Source of the DNA: Reticulitermes speratus
Taxonomy: Eukaryota > Arthropoda > Insecta > Blattodea > Rhinotermitidae
DNA: 64,000 nucleotides
Assembly: GCA_021186555.1 (NCBI GenBank)
Contig: JAJKFL010000012.1
Span: 21,773,711-21,837,710, forward strand
Reading direction: 5' to 3'
The notes beneath the pieces were generated by a model. It was not told where the DNA came from. It searched no databases and was given only the letters and a program-made list of their open reading frames with translations. Positions 47,800 to 60,559 of the stretch are shown one piece after another; within the stretch, counting starts at the first letter, position 1, and each line of letters begins with the position of its first letter. A program made the translations under genes and the position numbers.

Positions 47800-48360
47800 A
47801 GTGAGAAACTCATTCCGTTCACTACACTATCACATTAATAACTGGAACCAGGTGCTCATAATTACATAACCATTTCACTTGACACATCTCATGCTTATCA
47901 GCATCATTCAGATAGAATTCTGCTAATGGCCTCTGCTTTCTCCAATAGTGATAACTTCCCTTTTGCTAAGGCAAACTGCAGCTCAAAAACACAATTATAC
48001 ATTCATCTTACTAGTTGGTTAGATCCACACACACATACGAGTATGGCTAGATTTAAATACTTTTATTTAGTGAGATCTTGATTCTGAACAGCATCACCAT
48101 CACCACAGTTCACGGCTATCATGTTGGCACTCACTCAAGTGCCCCAATGACATGGCGATTAAGAACTTATGAAAATCGGACAATTGATTTAAACTGTACT
48201 GGTGACACACACACATTTTACAGCAACCCTTCCGAGTGTAAAACACAATAAATTAGTTGATTTTGGGTTGAAGCGTATGTTCAACGAGTAAGGTTCCCTA
48301 GGTCATAAAAATTAAATGACGTCATCAACGTTAAATGTAGCACATTTATTCCACTAGGCA
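47800..48360. other. Sequence upstream of first recognised LARP1 exon, nothing recognised
   Basis: Probably intron of LARP1, as the upstream exon must end in phase 1. No matching exon could be assigned here. Confidence 0.4.
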
Positions 48361-48399
48361 GTATCACTTTCAACGTAATATCCTAACACATTGAAAATT

Positions 48400-48625
48400 T
48401 GTCCCGTCATGGCACAAGTTTAAGGATTCCGTCGCTGTAGTAATGAGAATTTCGCACTCGCAACCATTCACAAATAGCATTTTCCACTTCCTCATTATTG
48501 TGGAATCTGCTATGTCCCAAGTGGCTCATGGGCTTTCCAAAATAAGTTCCTCCACTCGCGTTGCGTTCACATTCGTCCGTGAAGTGCTGGAACAATCGAT
48601 GCCATCATCATGGACGTCCATTCGA
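48400..48625 (-). pseudogene. Mariner transposase C-terminal fragment
   Basis: The minus frame reads YFGKPMSHLGHSRFHNNEEV ENAICEWLRV, then HYYSDGILKLVP. It fits the mariner pattern HL.G..F..DEEV...V..WL.....FY.DGI.KL. Ends not resolved. Confidence 0.55.
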
Positions 48626-48629
48626 CCAT

Positions 48630-50090
48630 TTACGAACTATATGGACCGTTTTCAGACACGCTGCACTCTCATTACACCACCACTACACACCTCTATCAAA
48701 TTGCGGTGAATTTATACGTGAAAAACATATTTTGCCCATAAAAGACGCACCACAGTACGAACTTATTCGTGGTACCAAGTTTCCAATGTCGCTGCCACTG
48801 GACATCGACTTATCTCCTGAAACGGCCTCTGACTTTCGTGTGGTATGTTACATGCAATCCCTACTGCACGTGCTGCCTCATACCACAACCTTACTTATCC
48901 AGCATGTCTCTTACAACCACCAGTGTGATGGAAGGACTTTCGTTGTGGGTACCCAAGTAGGGAAGAAATCGTATGAAAACTGTCGTACGAAATTCGTAAT
49001 ACTCGTATGGTTTCCCTACGTTTCAGTGCCTGGGTTAGGTTTTCAACTGAACTCCCTGTACAACCACAAGCGTGATGGGAAATTCTGTGTTCAATGACGA
49101 GCGAAGTAACAAAAGTTCAATAATTATCCCGTTATCTACGGTGGCTAATTACTTCCCTAATTAACCAAGCGGTACGGAATTTATGTGAAATTACATGCCC
49201 CGAAACTGGACACCCAAAGCCCCGCCAAATGTTAACAAAATTAGGTCTACTGCTGTTTTTCTAGAAAGTGCAAATGAAATAAACTGGGTCCGAACCACAG
49301 ACCTTCATTCGTCCAAGTTTACAGTGAAGGGTATATGACTACACCTTGAAAGTAACACTCCGTCTGTAGCTGGCAGCAACTAAACACGAAACCAAAACGA
49401 CGGCGAACTGCTAACAGCAGACTTCTGTGAGGAAACATAAATTTCAGTCTCGCAAAGACGAAGTGGTATAGTTTCTCTTACGAGCGGGCGTCATTCATGG
49501 ATTGTCCCATTTTTCCGTCGTGCCGCAAAAGTATGATCAAAGGGTTTTCGAACTGCAGATCGAACTCCCCCTACTATAATAGTCTTTAACAAAACAAAAC
49601 ATCTAAAAATACGAGATACAATCACGTGCAGGAACATGAATGCAGCTAAACAAAATTAAAGCGTAGCTACAGGTGTAAAACACGTTGTCATATCCAAATC
49701 GATGGACAGGGAATTAACACCTTATTGGCCTACAAAATTCGAAAAATAGCGACAAAGATAATAATAAAAAATAATAATAATAATAATAATAACTAAGGGT
49801 TTTCCGGATACGACTCGTAAAATCTACTTGCCTACTGCAGACTTCAAGCCAAATCGCGTGTTCTTACCTTAGTGTCTCATTTAAGTGGTTTAAATTTATA
49901 TTCGAAACACAATTTTAGCCACTAACGGTGTCGTAAAATAAAGCATATCTCACCAGCGTGCAAGACTTGAACACAGATACATAGATCGAATCACAGTGAA
50001 TTATACTTATATTATTATTATATATTATTATTATTCAGGACAGGACCCAGGTGTCCTACATCTGTTTACGTTCATGATTACTACTACTAC
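48630..50090. other. Unannotated stretch
   Basis: A 178-codon plus frame (48561-49097) has no recognised motif and is probably chance. An (AAT)n run lies at 49758-49792. Confidence 0.4.
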
Positions 50091-50094
50091 TTTA

Positions 50095-50370
50095 AGCATC
50101 ATTACTGGCAAAGACAGCTCAGTCGCTACAGTGACTAGGGTACGCGCTGGACGACCCAAGAATCGTGATTTCTCTTGTCCAAATCGTACATACAGGCTTT
50201 GATGCCGGCCCAAACTACTTTTCAACGAGTACCGGGGGGGGGGGGGGCTTTTCCCCTGACTACTCACGTCCATACAGTGCCGAATTCAAGAATGAGTGGA
50301 GCTATACCTTCACTTCCCCATATCCCTAGATGGCATGGTACTTAATAAACACGGGGACAACCTTACCTAC
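50095..50370 (+). repeat. SINE family B copy with poly-G expansion
   Basis: TCGCTACAGTGACTAGGGTA, then GCCGGCCCAAACTACTTTTC, then ACC followed by 14 G and TTTTCCCC, ending AGAATGAGTGGAGCTATACC TTCACTTCCCCATATCC. The G run sits exactly where the 41479 copy has AACCGGTGTTTTTCC. Confidence 0.75.
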
Positions 50371-50984
50371 CCTGCCATACTTACAAGTGCAGAACCAATT
50401 ACACAAGCTACATTAGGGTCTATAACATTAACTGAACAAAGAACAAAGAAGCTATAAAACAAAGTTCGCTGTACAGGAACTGAGAGTACCAGAGTGCGAA
50501 AAAATTAACACAAGTACCCTAATATACGACACAGAAGCTAAATATCGGACGGCTAAAGTAGAACTCACCACAAAGTCTCGCAGACATAGAAAGCAAGGCA
50601 AACGAAAGAACTTCGGCTACCACCCAGCTGGCACTGATCCGCATTCAATCCTAAGTCCAAATTAGTTACAAGTTGCGGGAAACAATGCAGACAGCCAACG
50701 TACCAGTCGAAGGTCCTCAATGCCAGTGAAGCAAAGGCTACCCAAACTAAACTCACTCTACCATTAGAACCTACAGTTTCAACATCGCTGCAAGAGAATT
50801 CGGGGAATGGATTCGACCTTTAAGGTCCAACCAGTCAGCATAAAGGACTGCCTGTAAAAATTACCATCCCACCTTTCTCTGGGTCAATAGTCTCCTGCTA
50901 AAACATTGCACTGTCACAGATCTATGTTGTATGTTCTCTCATCTCCTACTGCTATTTACAAATTCAGTCCATATTACCGGCGTA

Positions 50985-51130
50985 AGGAATGGCCGTGTCC
51001 GTGTTGTGGAGGTCCCGGGTTCAAATGTCGGCCATTAATAATTCGTTATATTGCTTTCCCTTAGTCTATCCACTCACAACCACGATGACGCCTACATTTA
51101 TGGCACGGCCGCTTCCTTCCCTTTTCAATT
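50985..51130 (+). repeat. tRNA-derived SINE family C, degraded
   Basis: A B-box-like GGTCCCGGGTTCAAATGTCG followed by TTATGGCACGGCCGCTTCCT TCCC. The CACGGCCGCTTCCTTCCC block is shared with 62815-63030 and is known to me from insect SINEs. Confidence 0.55.
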
Positions 51131-51139
51131 CATTCTTCG

Positions 51140-53960
51140 TCTATCATTTTGCTGTTCGATGCAAAAGCTTGAAGATCGAGTTACTGACAGCGTTGTTAAA
51201 TAAACAAACGCGTAAAATAAAGTCATTACCGAGTAATTACGTGACGTTATTGTATCTCATGCCCCTCGTAAGTTGAAATGTAAACTTTCTCAACATTACG
51301 TGACAACAAATAACGCGAAATTTCCAGCTACTGATAAAAAATTGGTACTGGTCTTAAAATAGTTGTATTTACATTGTTGCATTACATTGTTACATTACGG
51401 CCAATGAAAGGTAACGATACCCACGAAACATCAGCAGAAATTAATCTGCATTTATTTAAAAAAAAACACGAGAGAACACTTGCAAAAAGCGCTGTTCCAG
51501 GTGGCCGCTTAGATCACCTGCCGTCGTTACCAAAATGAGCACATCGGGTGGGGCGCTCGAAATGCCGTGCGCCCCTGCTAACTTCATCCGCACTCCGTCT
51601 TCAGGCACCTCCAATCTTCGCTTTTCTCTCAAAGCAAGCAATTTCGCACCACATCAGGCAACAGACAGCCAGGCCAACTACAATTACAAAACGTAACACT
51701 GACGAGTGTCGTAATTACACATAAATTCCACTCACTGATTTACTTTCATTACTATGTGTCAATGACTTTATGACGAAATGAAGTGAGCTGATGCGTAACA
51801 CGCACTTGGCAGTGAACTGCTCTGAGTCGCGCTCCCTGTTTAAAACTCACATTGTAACTACGGAACTACAATAACACAAAGACACCTCATGTCATATGCT
51901 AGCTGGAGACACGCAGTACTCCCCAGTATATACAAAAAAACCCTTCAATATACGAGCAAGCTGTGCCACCTTCTCGTGTTGAACAGCTGCACAAATTATT
52001 GTTCCACAACCTCACAATTACTGAACTAGTTAAGCGGAAAATGTAAACCTAATTCCAAATGAACTGAGTTTCGTGAAATTCGAGGTTTTCACGACGACGT
52101 CCTCCTTTACCCCGTTCTTAGCTCTGACTCGTGGCCTGTTTCCGCCCTCCACTTCTATATAACAGATCACATCCCCAACTTGGCTCACTTCCTTCCTGAA
52201 GATGTAGACGGCATGTTCCTTGGAAATTTCCGCATTCACCCACAGTAGTAGAAGGTACAATAAACCAAAAGCCTAAAATGAATGTTTCTGGGTTCAAAGC
52301 CATATTGGAAAACAAGTGTTTCAAAGGAAATGCTGCCCCCACCTCACAGAAAACATGAAGAGGAAAGAGTAATCTACACAGGTAAAACGGCCCTATGCTC
52401 ACTACTATTGATGGCATCGTAGTTATGGGAGAAACAGGAAACAAAGATTTGAGAAAAGGATATCAGACGTTGCAGAGCATACGGGCGTTAGAATTACAAC
52501 GGCTGTAATCACTGGGAGGGGAACTCCTGTACCTAACGAAAGGCAGAGGAAACCTGCCAAATACAGGCCCCATTCATTGTCTGCTTTCAGTTACATTCTC
52601 TTCACACAAGTATTTCCACAGACCTACTGATTTATGTAGGTGCTGAAGTTAGAGCAGAGCTTCATCGATACACATCCAGCTCTTGTTTCACGCCCGTTTG
52701 TTCTACGTCTTTTTTGCTTTAACGCCCCTTGCAAATTTACACCACTTAATTTGCGCTCTCTCATTTTCGGTTTACGTACTTCGGATGGCTGCTTTCTATT
52801 ATGCTACCCCTTATTTCCGATGGGAGTATCATTTTTATTTACGCCTTTTAAATTTATGCCTGCCTTTCCAGGAACGCAACTAAGGCGTAAAACAATAGCT
52901 TGAGTGTATTTTACAAACTGGATTTTGATAAATTTTCTGTTGTCTTAATCAACTGATGTTTCTCTACGATTACTTCCTGTTACAACATGGCTACCCCTTC
53001 AGACACCACGTACCGAAATGAGCCCTCTGCGATTCCTTAAAATCTATGAGCCAGGAAGTTTGTCACATTTTCGTACTACTAGTTTATTCATTACGTCCAA
53101 TCCTGAAGGAAAACAAACGTCAAGATCTAAGGCACGTCACAACTCACGGTCGGTCGGTCGGTCGGTCGGTCGATCAGTCTTCACGTCCAGCCCCTCCTGG
53201 GGCGCACGACCAGATCTTTGTGTGTTGAATATTATTGCCCGTCAGTCCTGCGGTGCCGCATCTACAGTGCAAGTCTGTCCGTTGTTGTAAGTCGCAGTCT
53301 TTTTCGGTTGTACATATTTACATATGTACAGATTGCCTATTTCCCATACTAAAAATTATGCACAATGTACAGCGCAGTAACGACCGCTTAGTCACTCGAA
53401 CAGTATGATCCTAACGTCAATGCTGTCAAACAGTAGCTCGGGAGCAACCCGCTGCTCTCGAGGGATTTCGTTGTGGCCCATTTCTACCAACGTTTTTATT
53501 ATTATTCCAAAAATTCATCAGCACTGTCTGTAATGGAACTGTCATATTAACGACTAGTGTTAGTGTCACAAGAGATGGTCAGAGACCCATAGTAGGAACA
53601 TGCAATTTCCTAATATGGGTCACGCACAACTTAGAAGTTAACAGCACTGAAGTTATTATCCTCTTGCAATACTACTCTGTACGAATTATTTGTTTCTGCT
53701 GAATTAAATGATACCAGGAACCAGAGTTACGTACTTCAAATGATCTTAACAAAATCACACAGTGTCCAGCTAAATGCGGAACCCGTTCACCTGCGCTGCT
53801 GCACAATGACCGAAGACGCCACCCGCTCAACAGTACTCGGTTCCGCGTTATAAAAGAAAAAGAGCTCTCTACATATTCAAGATATGAATTCTGAAAACGT
53901 GGGGCCATGTTTGGCGTTTCATCTAACGAAGTCTCGATGTATGATAATTCAGAAATAGTA
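51140..53960. other. Unannotated, no host exon recognised
   Basis: Contains a GGTC tetranucleotide run (53148-53172). A minus frame at 52260-52030 (VNAEISKEHAVYIFRKEVSQ VGDV) resembles recurrent repeat-derived peptides in cockroach genomes, but I cannot name its class. A LARP1 5' exon could lie here unnoticed. Confidence 0.35.
53148..53172. repeat. (GGTC)n microsatellite
   Basis: About six GGTC units. Confidence 0.9.
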
Positions 53961-53971
53961 AGCTACAGTAC

Positions 53972-56839
53972 TTTAGTTTAGTGACATGTTAGGTTGCAAC
54001 ACGTTAACGCTAATTTAGTTGAGTGGCATGTTAGATTGCAACACGTTAACGCTAATTTAGTTGAGTAACATGTTAGGTTGCAACACGTTAACGCTAATTT
54101 AGTTGAGTGACATGTTAGGTTGCAACACGTTAACGCTGATTTAGTTGAGTGACATGTTAGGTTGCAACACGTTAACGCTGATTTAGTTGAGTAACATGTT
54201 AGGTTGCAACAGTTAACGCTAATTTAGTTGAGTGACATGTTAGATTGCAACACGTTAACGCTAATTTAGTTGAGTGACATGTTAGATTGCAACACGTTAA
54301 CGCTAATTTAGTTGAGTGACATGTTAGATTGCAACACGTTAACGCTAATTTAGTAGAGTGACATGTTAGATTGCAACACGTTAACGCTGATTTAGTTGAG
54401 TGACATGTTAGATTGCAGCACGTTAACGCTAATTTAGTTGAGTGACATGTTAGGTTGCAACACGTTAACGCTAATTTAGTTGAGTGACATGTTAGATTGC
54501 AACACGTTAACGCTAATTTTGTTGAGTGACATGTTAGGTTGCAACACGTTAACACTAATTTAGTTGAGTGACATGTTAGATTGCAACACGTTAACGCTAA
54601 TTTAGTTGAGTGACATGTTAGATTGCAACACGTTAACGCTAATTTAGTTGAGTGACATGTTAGATTGCAACACGTTAACGCTAATTTAGTTGAGTGACAT
54701 GTTAGATTGCAACACGTTAACGCTAATTTAGTTGAGTGACATGTTAGATTGCAACACGTTAACGCTAATTTAGTTGAGTGACATGTTAGATTGCAACACG
54801 TTAACGCTAATTTAGTTGAGTGACATGTTAGATTGCAACACGTTAACGCTAATTTAGTTGAGTGACATGTTAGGTCGCAACACGTTAACGCTAATTTAGT
54901 TGAGTGACATGTTAGGTTGCAACACGTTAACGCTAATTTAGTTGAGTGACATGTTAGGTTGCAACACGTTAACGCTAATTTAGTTGAGTGACATGTTAGG
55001 TTGCAACACGTTAACGCTAATTTAGTTGAGTGACATGTTAGGTTGCAACACGTTAACGCTGATTTAGTTGAGTGACATGTTAGGTTGCAACACGTTAACG
55101 CTGATTTAGTTGAGTAACATGTTAGATTGCAACACGTTAACGCTAATTTAGTTGAGTGACATGTTAGGTTGCAACACGTTAACGCTAATTTAGTTGAGTG
55201 ACATGTTAGGTTGCAACACGTTAACGCTAATTTAGTTGAGTGACATGTTAGGTTGCAACACGTTAACGCTGATTTAGTTGAGTGACATGTTAGATTGCAG
55301 CACGTTAACGCTAATTTAGTTGAGTGACATGTTAGGTTGCAACACGTTAACGCTAATTTAGTTGAGTGACATGTTAGATTGCAACACGTTAACGCTAATT
55401 TTGTTGAGTGACATGTTAGGTTGCAACACGTTAACACTAATTTAGTTGAGTGACATGTTAGATTGCAACACGTTAACGCTAATTTAGTTGAGTGACATGT
55501 TAGATTGCAACACGTTAACGCTAATTTAGTTGAGTGACATGTTAGATTGCAACACGTTAACGCTAATTTAGTTGAGTGACATGTTAGATTGCAACACGTT
55601 AACGCTAATTTAGTTGAGTGACATGTTAGATTGCAACACGTTAACGCTAATTTAGTTGAGTGACATGTTAGATTGCAACACGTTAACGCTAATTTAGTTG
55701 AGTAACATGTTAGGTCGCAACACGTTAACGCTAATTTAGTTGAGTGACATGTTAGATTGCAACACGTTAACGCTAATTTAGTTGAGTGACATGTTAGGTT
55801 GCAACACGTTAACGCTAATTTAGTTGAGTGACATGTTAGGTTGCAACACGTTAACGCTAATTTAGTTGAGTGACATGTTAGGTTGCAACACGTTAACGCT
55901 AATTTAGTTGAGTGACATGTTAGGTTGCAACACGTTAACGCTGATTTAGTTGAGTGACATGTTAGGTTGCAACACGTTAACGCTGATTTAGTTGAGTAAC
56001 ATGTTAGGTTGCAACACGTTAACGCTAATTTAGTTGAGTGACATGTTAGGTTGCAACACGTTAACGCTAATTTAGTTGAGTGACATGTTAGGTTGCAACA
56101 CGTTAACGCTAATTTAGTTGAGTGACATGTTAGGTTGCAACACGTTAACGCTAATTTAGTTGAGTGACATGTTAGGTTGCAACACGTTAACGCTGATTTA
56201 GTTGAGTGACATGTTAGGTTGCAACACGTTAACGCTAATTTAGTTGAGTGACATGTTAGGTTGCAACACGTTAACGCTAATTTAGTTGAGTGACATGTTA
56301 GATTGCAACACGTTAACGCTAATTTAGTTGAGTGACATGTTAGATTGCAACACGTTAACGCTAATTTAGTTGAGTGACATGTTAGGTTGCAACACGTTAA
56401 CGCTAATTTAGTTGAGTGACATGTTAGATTGCAACACGTTAACGCTAATTTAGTTGAGTGACATGTTAGATTGCAACACGTTAACGCTAATTTAGTTGAG
56501 TGACATGTTAGATTGCAACACGTTAACGCTAATTTAGTTGAGTGACATGTTAGGTTGCAACACGTTAACGCTAATTTAGTTGAGTGACATGTTAGATTGC
56601 AACACGTTAACGCTAATTTAGTTGAGTGACATGTTAGATTGCAACACGTTAACGCTAATTTAGTTGAGTGACATGTTAGATTGCAACACGTTAACGCTAA
56701 TTTAGTTGAGTGACATGTTAGATTGCAACACGTTAACGCTAATTTAGTTGAGTGACATGTTAGGTTGCAACACGTTAACGCTAATTTAGTTGAGTGACAT
56801 GTTAGGTTGCAACACGTTAACGCTAATTTAGTTGAGTGA
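53972..56839. repeat. 42-bp satellite array, about 68 units, with 882-bp higher-order repeat
   Basis: The unit is TTTAGTTGAGTGACATGTTA GGTTGCAACACGTTAACGCT AA. Units differ at few positions (GGTTGC/GATTGC, GCTAAT/GCTGAT, GTGAC/GTAAC). Rare variants recur 882 bp apart (21 units): GATTGCAGCA at 54411 and 55293; CGCTAATTTT at 54511 and 55393; AACACTAATT at 54551 and 55433. One unit near 54208 lost a base. Because 42 is divisible by 3, the minus strand has a spurious 412-codon frame. Unit identity is very high, implying recent expansion or gene conversion. Confidence 0.97.
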
Positions 56840-56965
56840 GTATCGTGTTAGCTTACAGTAAGTTACAGTACTTTAGTTTAGTGACATGTTAGGTTGCAAC
56901 ATGTTAACGCTAACTTAGTTGAGTATCGTGTTAGCTTACAGTAAGTTACGCTACTGCAGTAGAGT
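56840..56965. repeat. Satellite flank with repeated array-start sequence
   Basis: AGTAAGTTACAGTACTTTAG TTTAGTGACATGTTAGGTTG here repeats the left edge of the array (53958-54001) with few changes. Then GTATCGTGTTAGCTTACAGT AAGTTAC occurs twice (56848 and 56923 areas). Confidence 0.85.
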
Positions 56966-59455
56966 ATTGTGTTACGTTGCAGTTCAGTGTCGTGTAAGGC
57001 AACAATAATTGGTGTCCGGCTACAAAGTTACACTACTATAGGTGATATCGCGTGAGGCTGCTGTAAGTTGCCCTTCTTTGGTTCAGTTTCATGTTACATT
57101 GTCAGAGAAGCACACACCTTTCATAACAGCTTCTAAATCTAGAAAATTAATAAAAGCAGTTTGGGTGTGAAAAGTAGTTCGGAAATTGAAATACGTTGCA
57201 ATATGGATACTCAAGTCACGAGTAACAGGTCTGCTGAGTCTTGCGGCCACTATCGTGGGGCAACGAATAGGCGAAGTGCACCCTCCGTATTTTAACGACG
57301 TGCTGATACCTGCATATATTTCATCTACGAAGTCGTTTGCTTTCTAAATTGTACATGTTCTGAGCTTCAGGATGGTTCGCAGGTGACGAGGGACTTTGCT
57401 CCCTTCTACAGTTTGCTGTGTACTTCAGCGGAACGATTCAACAACAAGCAGTTACAATAGAAAGTAGCTGGGGAGTAGGGAGTACGGAACCAGAAATGTC
57501 CTTCTGTTAACCACAGGACACCTCACGCGAGAAGGGAGCGAGCTGTTCTTGGCTTCCTTTCAAAATTATACATACACAATGCCACACAGGAATGTTTCTT
57601 ACACTCCCTGAAACCGGTCAAGAAATATTTCTCCTTTTATCACTGCGTTAACAACTGTTAGCCGCTAAACCACGTCATGAGCCACTTCCATCCATCTGAA
57701 GTTCGTTTATTTCACATTTCCATTTAAAACATTTAATTCTCCTATTCACGCCTAAGTCTCCGAAGTAGTCTTAAGGTATTCGCCCCATGCGTACTACATG
57801 CTCCGCCAATATAATCCCCCTTTAGTTACAGCACCCTAATCATATCGGGTGAAAAGTACAAATTATTAAGCTCTTCATTACGTACCTTTCTTCTATCCCC
57901 TTGTTACTTCCTCACTCTTGGTTCCGAACATTTTCCTCCTCCTCATCATCATCATCATCATCATCATCATCGTCATCATCATGAATATTCATGGTTTAGG
58001 TCCAATAAGACCTGTTCCTCTTGATCTTGAAGATGCTCCTGGTCTTTTGCTTCGGTCTCCCCAAATCACGCTGTCCACTCGGATGATACCTCAAAGCCTA
58101 CAGCGGGAGACGATCTTCTTCCTTTTTCCTGCCACATGTTTTCTCCATTTATTTTGGTACTGAACGATAACTTCAGCTATGATGGATACTTATGCTTGTG
58201 TTTCTTTGCTTGTCCAGCCTGGATAAACCTAAAAGTGATTTTAAAAATCTCGCCTGTGCTGCTTCTTACTTTCCTTCAGCATATAAATGTGAAAGAGATA
58301 TGGCAAAGTTAAGAGAATTCTATTCATACAACTGCTAATACGAACACCGATGACGGCAACACGAAAAGTTTCACAGCTCGCCAAGTTCGGTTACTGGAGG
58401 TTTAAACGGTGTCTTGATTCCAGTTGAAAAACTTTAAAAAAATCCCGTGACCAAGCAGTGAACAGGGTAACATGAACACAAATCCTACAATTTCCAGAGT
58501 ATGGGACGGACTACGTAGCAGCAACAGATAGGGCCCAATGATAAACTACTGCAGGCACACGTCACGTTCGGTGTGTACGGGCCGCAGTGTGCTAACAGAT
58601 AGGCAAGGTTGGGCCGCAAATTTAAAAACAAATGGGAAGGCATGGTCCTTATTTACGCAAACGTCGCTGGCTACTTACGCCGCTATTCCAATTTGCCGTA
58701 TGTTCCAGTACAATGTATTACAATTCTGCTTATTTAAAGAAGGTATCGGAAATTATTGTATTTCAGTTAATGTTAGGTGTTACGGGTTTACTCACCATAT
58801 CCAAGAGACGGTGCAGGATAGGAAATGGTTTCCTTCACTGCACAGGCACGTATCACGTGTCATGTGCTGCGTTCACAAAAATGTCTTGCTTCATGATCTG
58901 TGTCGTGCAGTTTGTTGCGCGTGAAACAAATGCGCATAGCAACTGCCTGAAGACTTCAAGACACTCTCCGATAACTCCGAGTCAGCTTGCCGGTGGAGTG
59001 GGCGTGTGTCACCGAGCCGACAGGAAGTGACAAACGATACTTGTCACATGACGTACACCGTAATACTATATGCTAGGGTGCATAAATGCTAATTTTGTAC
59101 GGTGGCGCCTAATATGTAGAGGTCCTCACTTGGAAACCTGTTTCATGTCACCTTTCTGGCGCCTAGAACTTTGAAATGGCTCCAAGATTTTTGGAAAATT
59201 TCCGGACCGCTGCTATAAACACAAACTAAAAGAATTAGATAATCCCCGGACACTAAACGCAATCAGACGACGTTCCAGAAATCTGGCATCCTTTATTTGT
59301 GCTTGGCTTTTTAACGTTAGGTCTCATATTTTACATCGATATCAGTTTCATTATTCGTGAAAAATATGTACCGATTAATCGTGATCGTTCAGTTTTTTTG
59401 TTTGTTTAACGAGTGACAGCAATTGTTGCAATACGTATGTGCTCGCGAACTTCGA
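56966..59455. other. Unannotated stretch
   Basis: A (CAT)n run lies at 57943-57982. No host exon, transposon end or RNA gene recognised. Confidence 0.4.
57943..57982. repeat. (CAT)n microsatellite
   Basis: Trinucleotide run with one CGT interruption. Confidence 0.9.
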
Positions 59456-59461
59456 ATATAA

Positions 59462-60354
59462 TTACTTGGCGAGCAATGCGGATATTTCTTGTAAAGCGCT
59501 GTGCAGATAAGTGGGTATAAAAACTTGGCACCCCAACACCCTAAATTTTTCTACAATAACTAATTCACATTGCAAATTTAATCTGTTCCTTTTGTATACA
59601 TATTCGTCCGCTTTATAAGCGTTGAAATTATACCTCGCAGCGAACATGGCTAATGAGATGTCACGAAGCCTAATAGCTCGAAATCGATTTTGAAAATCGG
59701 GTCTCAGAAATTCGGTGTTTTCTAAGTAGCTACTGAACCGCAAATTTGACTCACGGATATTAAATGATTTCCATGTTCCAAAATGCGCTGAATTTTCTTC
59801 CGTCTCCCAGAGCCGAGGTTCCATCCGAAAGCTTCTACCCTGTCTGACAGTAATGTTACTAATCTTCATATTCACTGTCAACAGCAAAAAGAAGCAAACT
59901 GTCGATCATGCAATCCTCCAGCACGACTGGCACAACTGTTTTTAAGATGTGCTCCAGTCTTATTACTTTGACACACAAGACTTCTTGAAGTATCACACAA
60001 CATGATTTTGAATTTTACTACAGTTTCTAAATCATTTTGCCAAAAGTCCGTTTTCAATACTCGCCATAGCAAGAGCTCCGTCAGGCACAACGCACACAAG
60101 TTCACTATGTGGAAGTATCATACTCTCACAAACACGTACTTCTCCACAGCAGTTCCACGCAAAGGAATCAATTCCAAGAGATCTTCAGTTACAAGAAAAT
60201 CTGACGTACAAACACAAATAAGCACTGTGAAATGAGCCGCATCTTTATCATCTGTGCTTTCATCCGCTACTATCGAGTAGGCTCGAAAAATTCGATTACT
60301 CGATCTTAATCGATCCTTCAAATCACTTGCTACGTCAATTACGCGTTCGGTCAC
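59462..60354 (-). pseudogene. hAT transposase remnant, GTF2IRD2/ZBED-like
   Basis: The minus strand from 60354 reads MTERVIDVASDLKDRLRSSN, then FRAYSIVADESTDDKDAAHF TVLICV, then FLVTEDLLELIPLRGTAVEK. It matches the hAT-type block VTDRV.ELAEDLK..L..SA..F.AFSLALDESTD..DTAQLAIFIRG of GTF2IRD2-like proteins, including the catalytic Asp in DEST. LVCVVPDGALAM (around 60090) fits the second block (TTDGAPAM). A third part (59887-59462) ends RLNLQCELVIVEKF. Frameshifts and stops break it. Terminal repeats not found. Confidence 0.78.
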
Positions 60355-60559
60355 TGCGTTATGTTTTTGAATTCTTGTACCTTTCCAGAGACCGAAAATT
60401 CAGCTGTTTCAATGTCACACACTCGAATGAGCCGTCCTTCTGTAATGAAAATAAAATAAAGGCTTCGAGTCGGTCGCAATTAAACTGGTCAATACAAAAC
60501 ATGATTTGAATGCTCATCCGATTACTCTCCACACACGCTGAATCGTCTTATCACATAGC

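Noticed and set aside
48561-49097. 178-codon plus-strand frame
   Set aside because: No recognisable motif, low-complexity flanks, and it overlaps the antisense of a mariner fragment. Probably chance.
53848-53858. TATAAAAG as a core promoter on the plus strand
   Set aside because: An isolated TATA match with no gene or initiator downstream.
54199-55437. 412-codon open frame on the minus strand with a 14-residue repeat (LTCCNLTCHSTKLA)
   Set aside because: It is the 42-bp satellite read in a frame that happens to lack stops. The period is divisible by 3, and a 1-bp deletion in one unit ends it. No start context, splice sites or coding signature.
53972-56839. CRISPR-like array
   Set aside because: Units are contiguous 42-bp copies without unique spacers, in a eukaryotic context.
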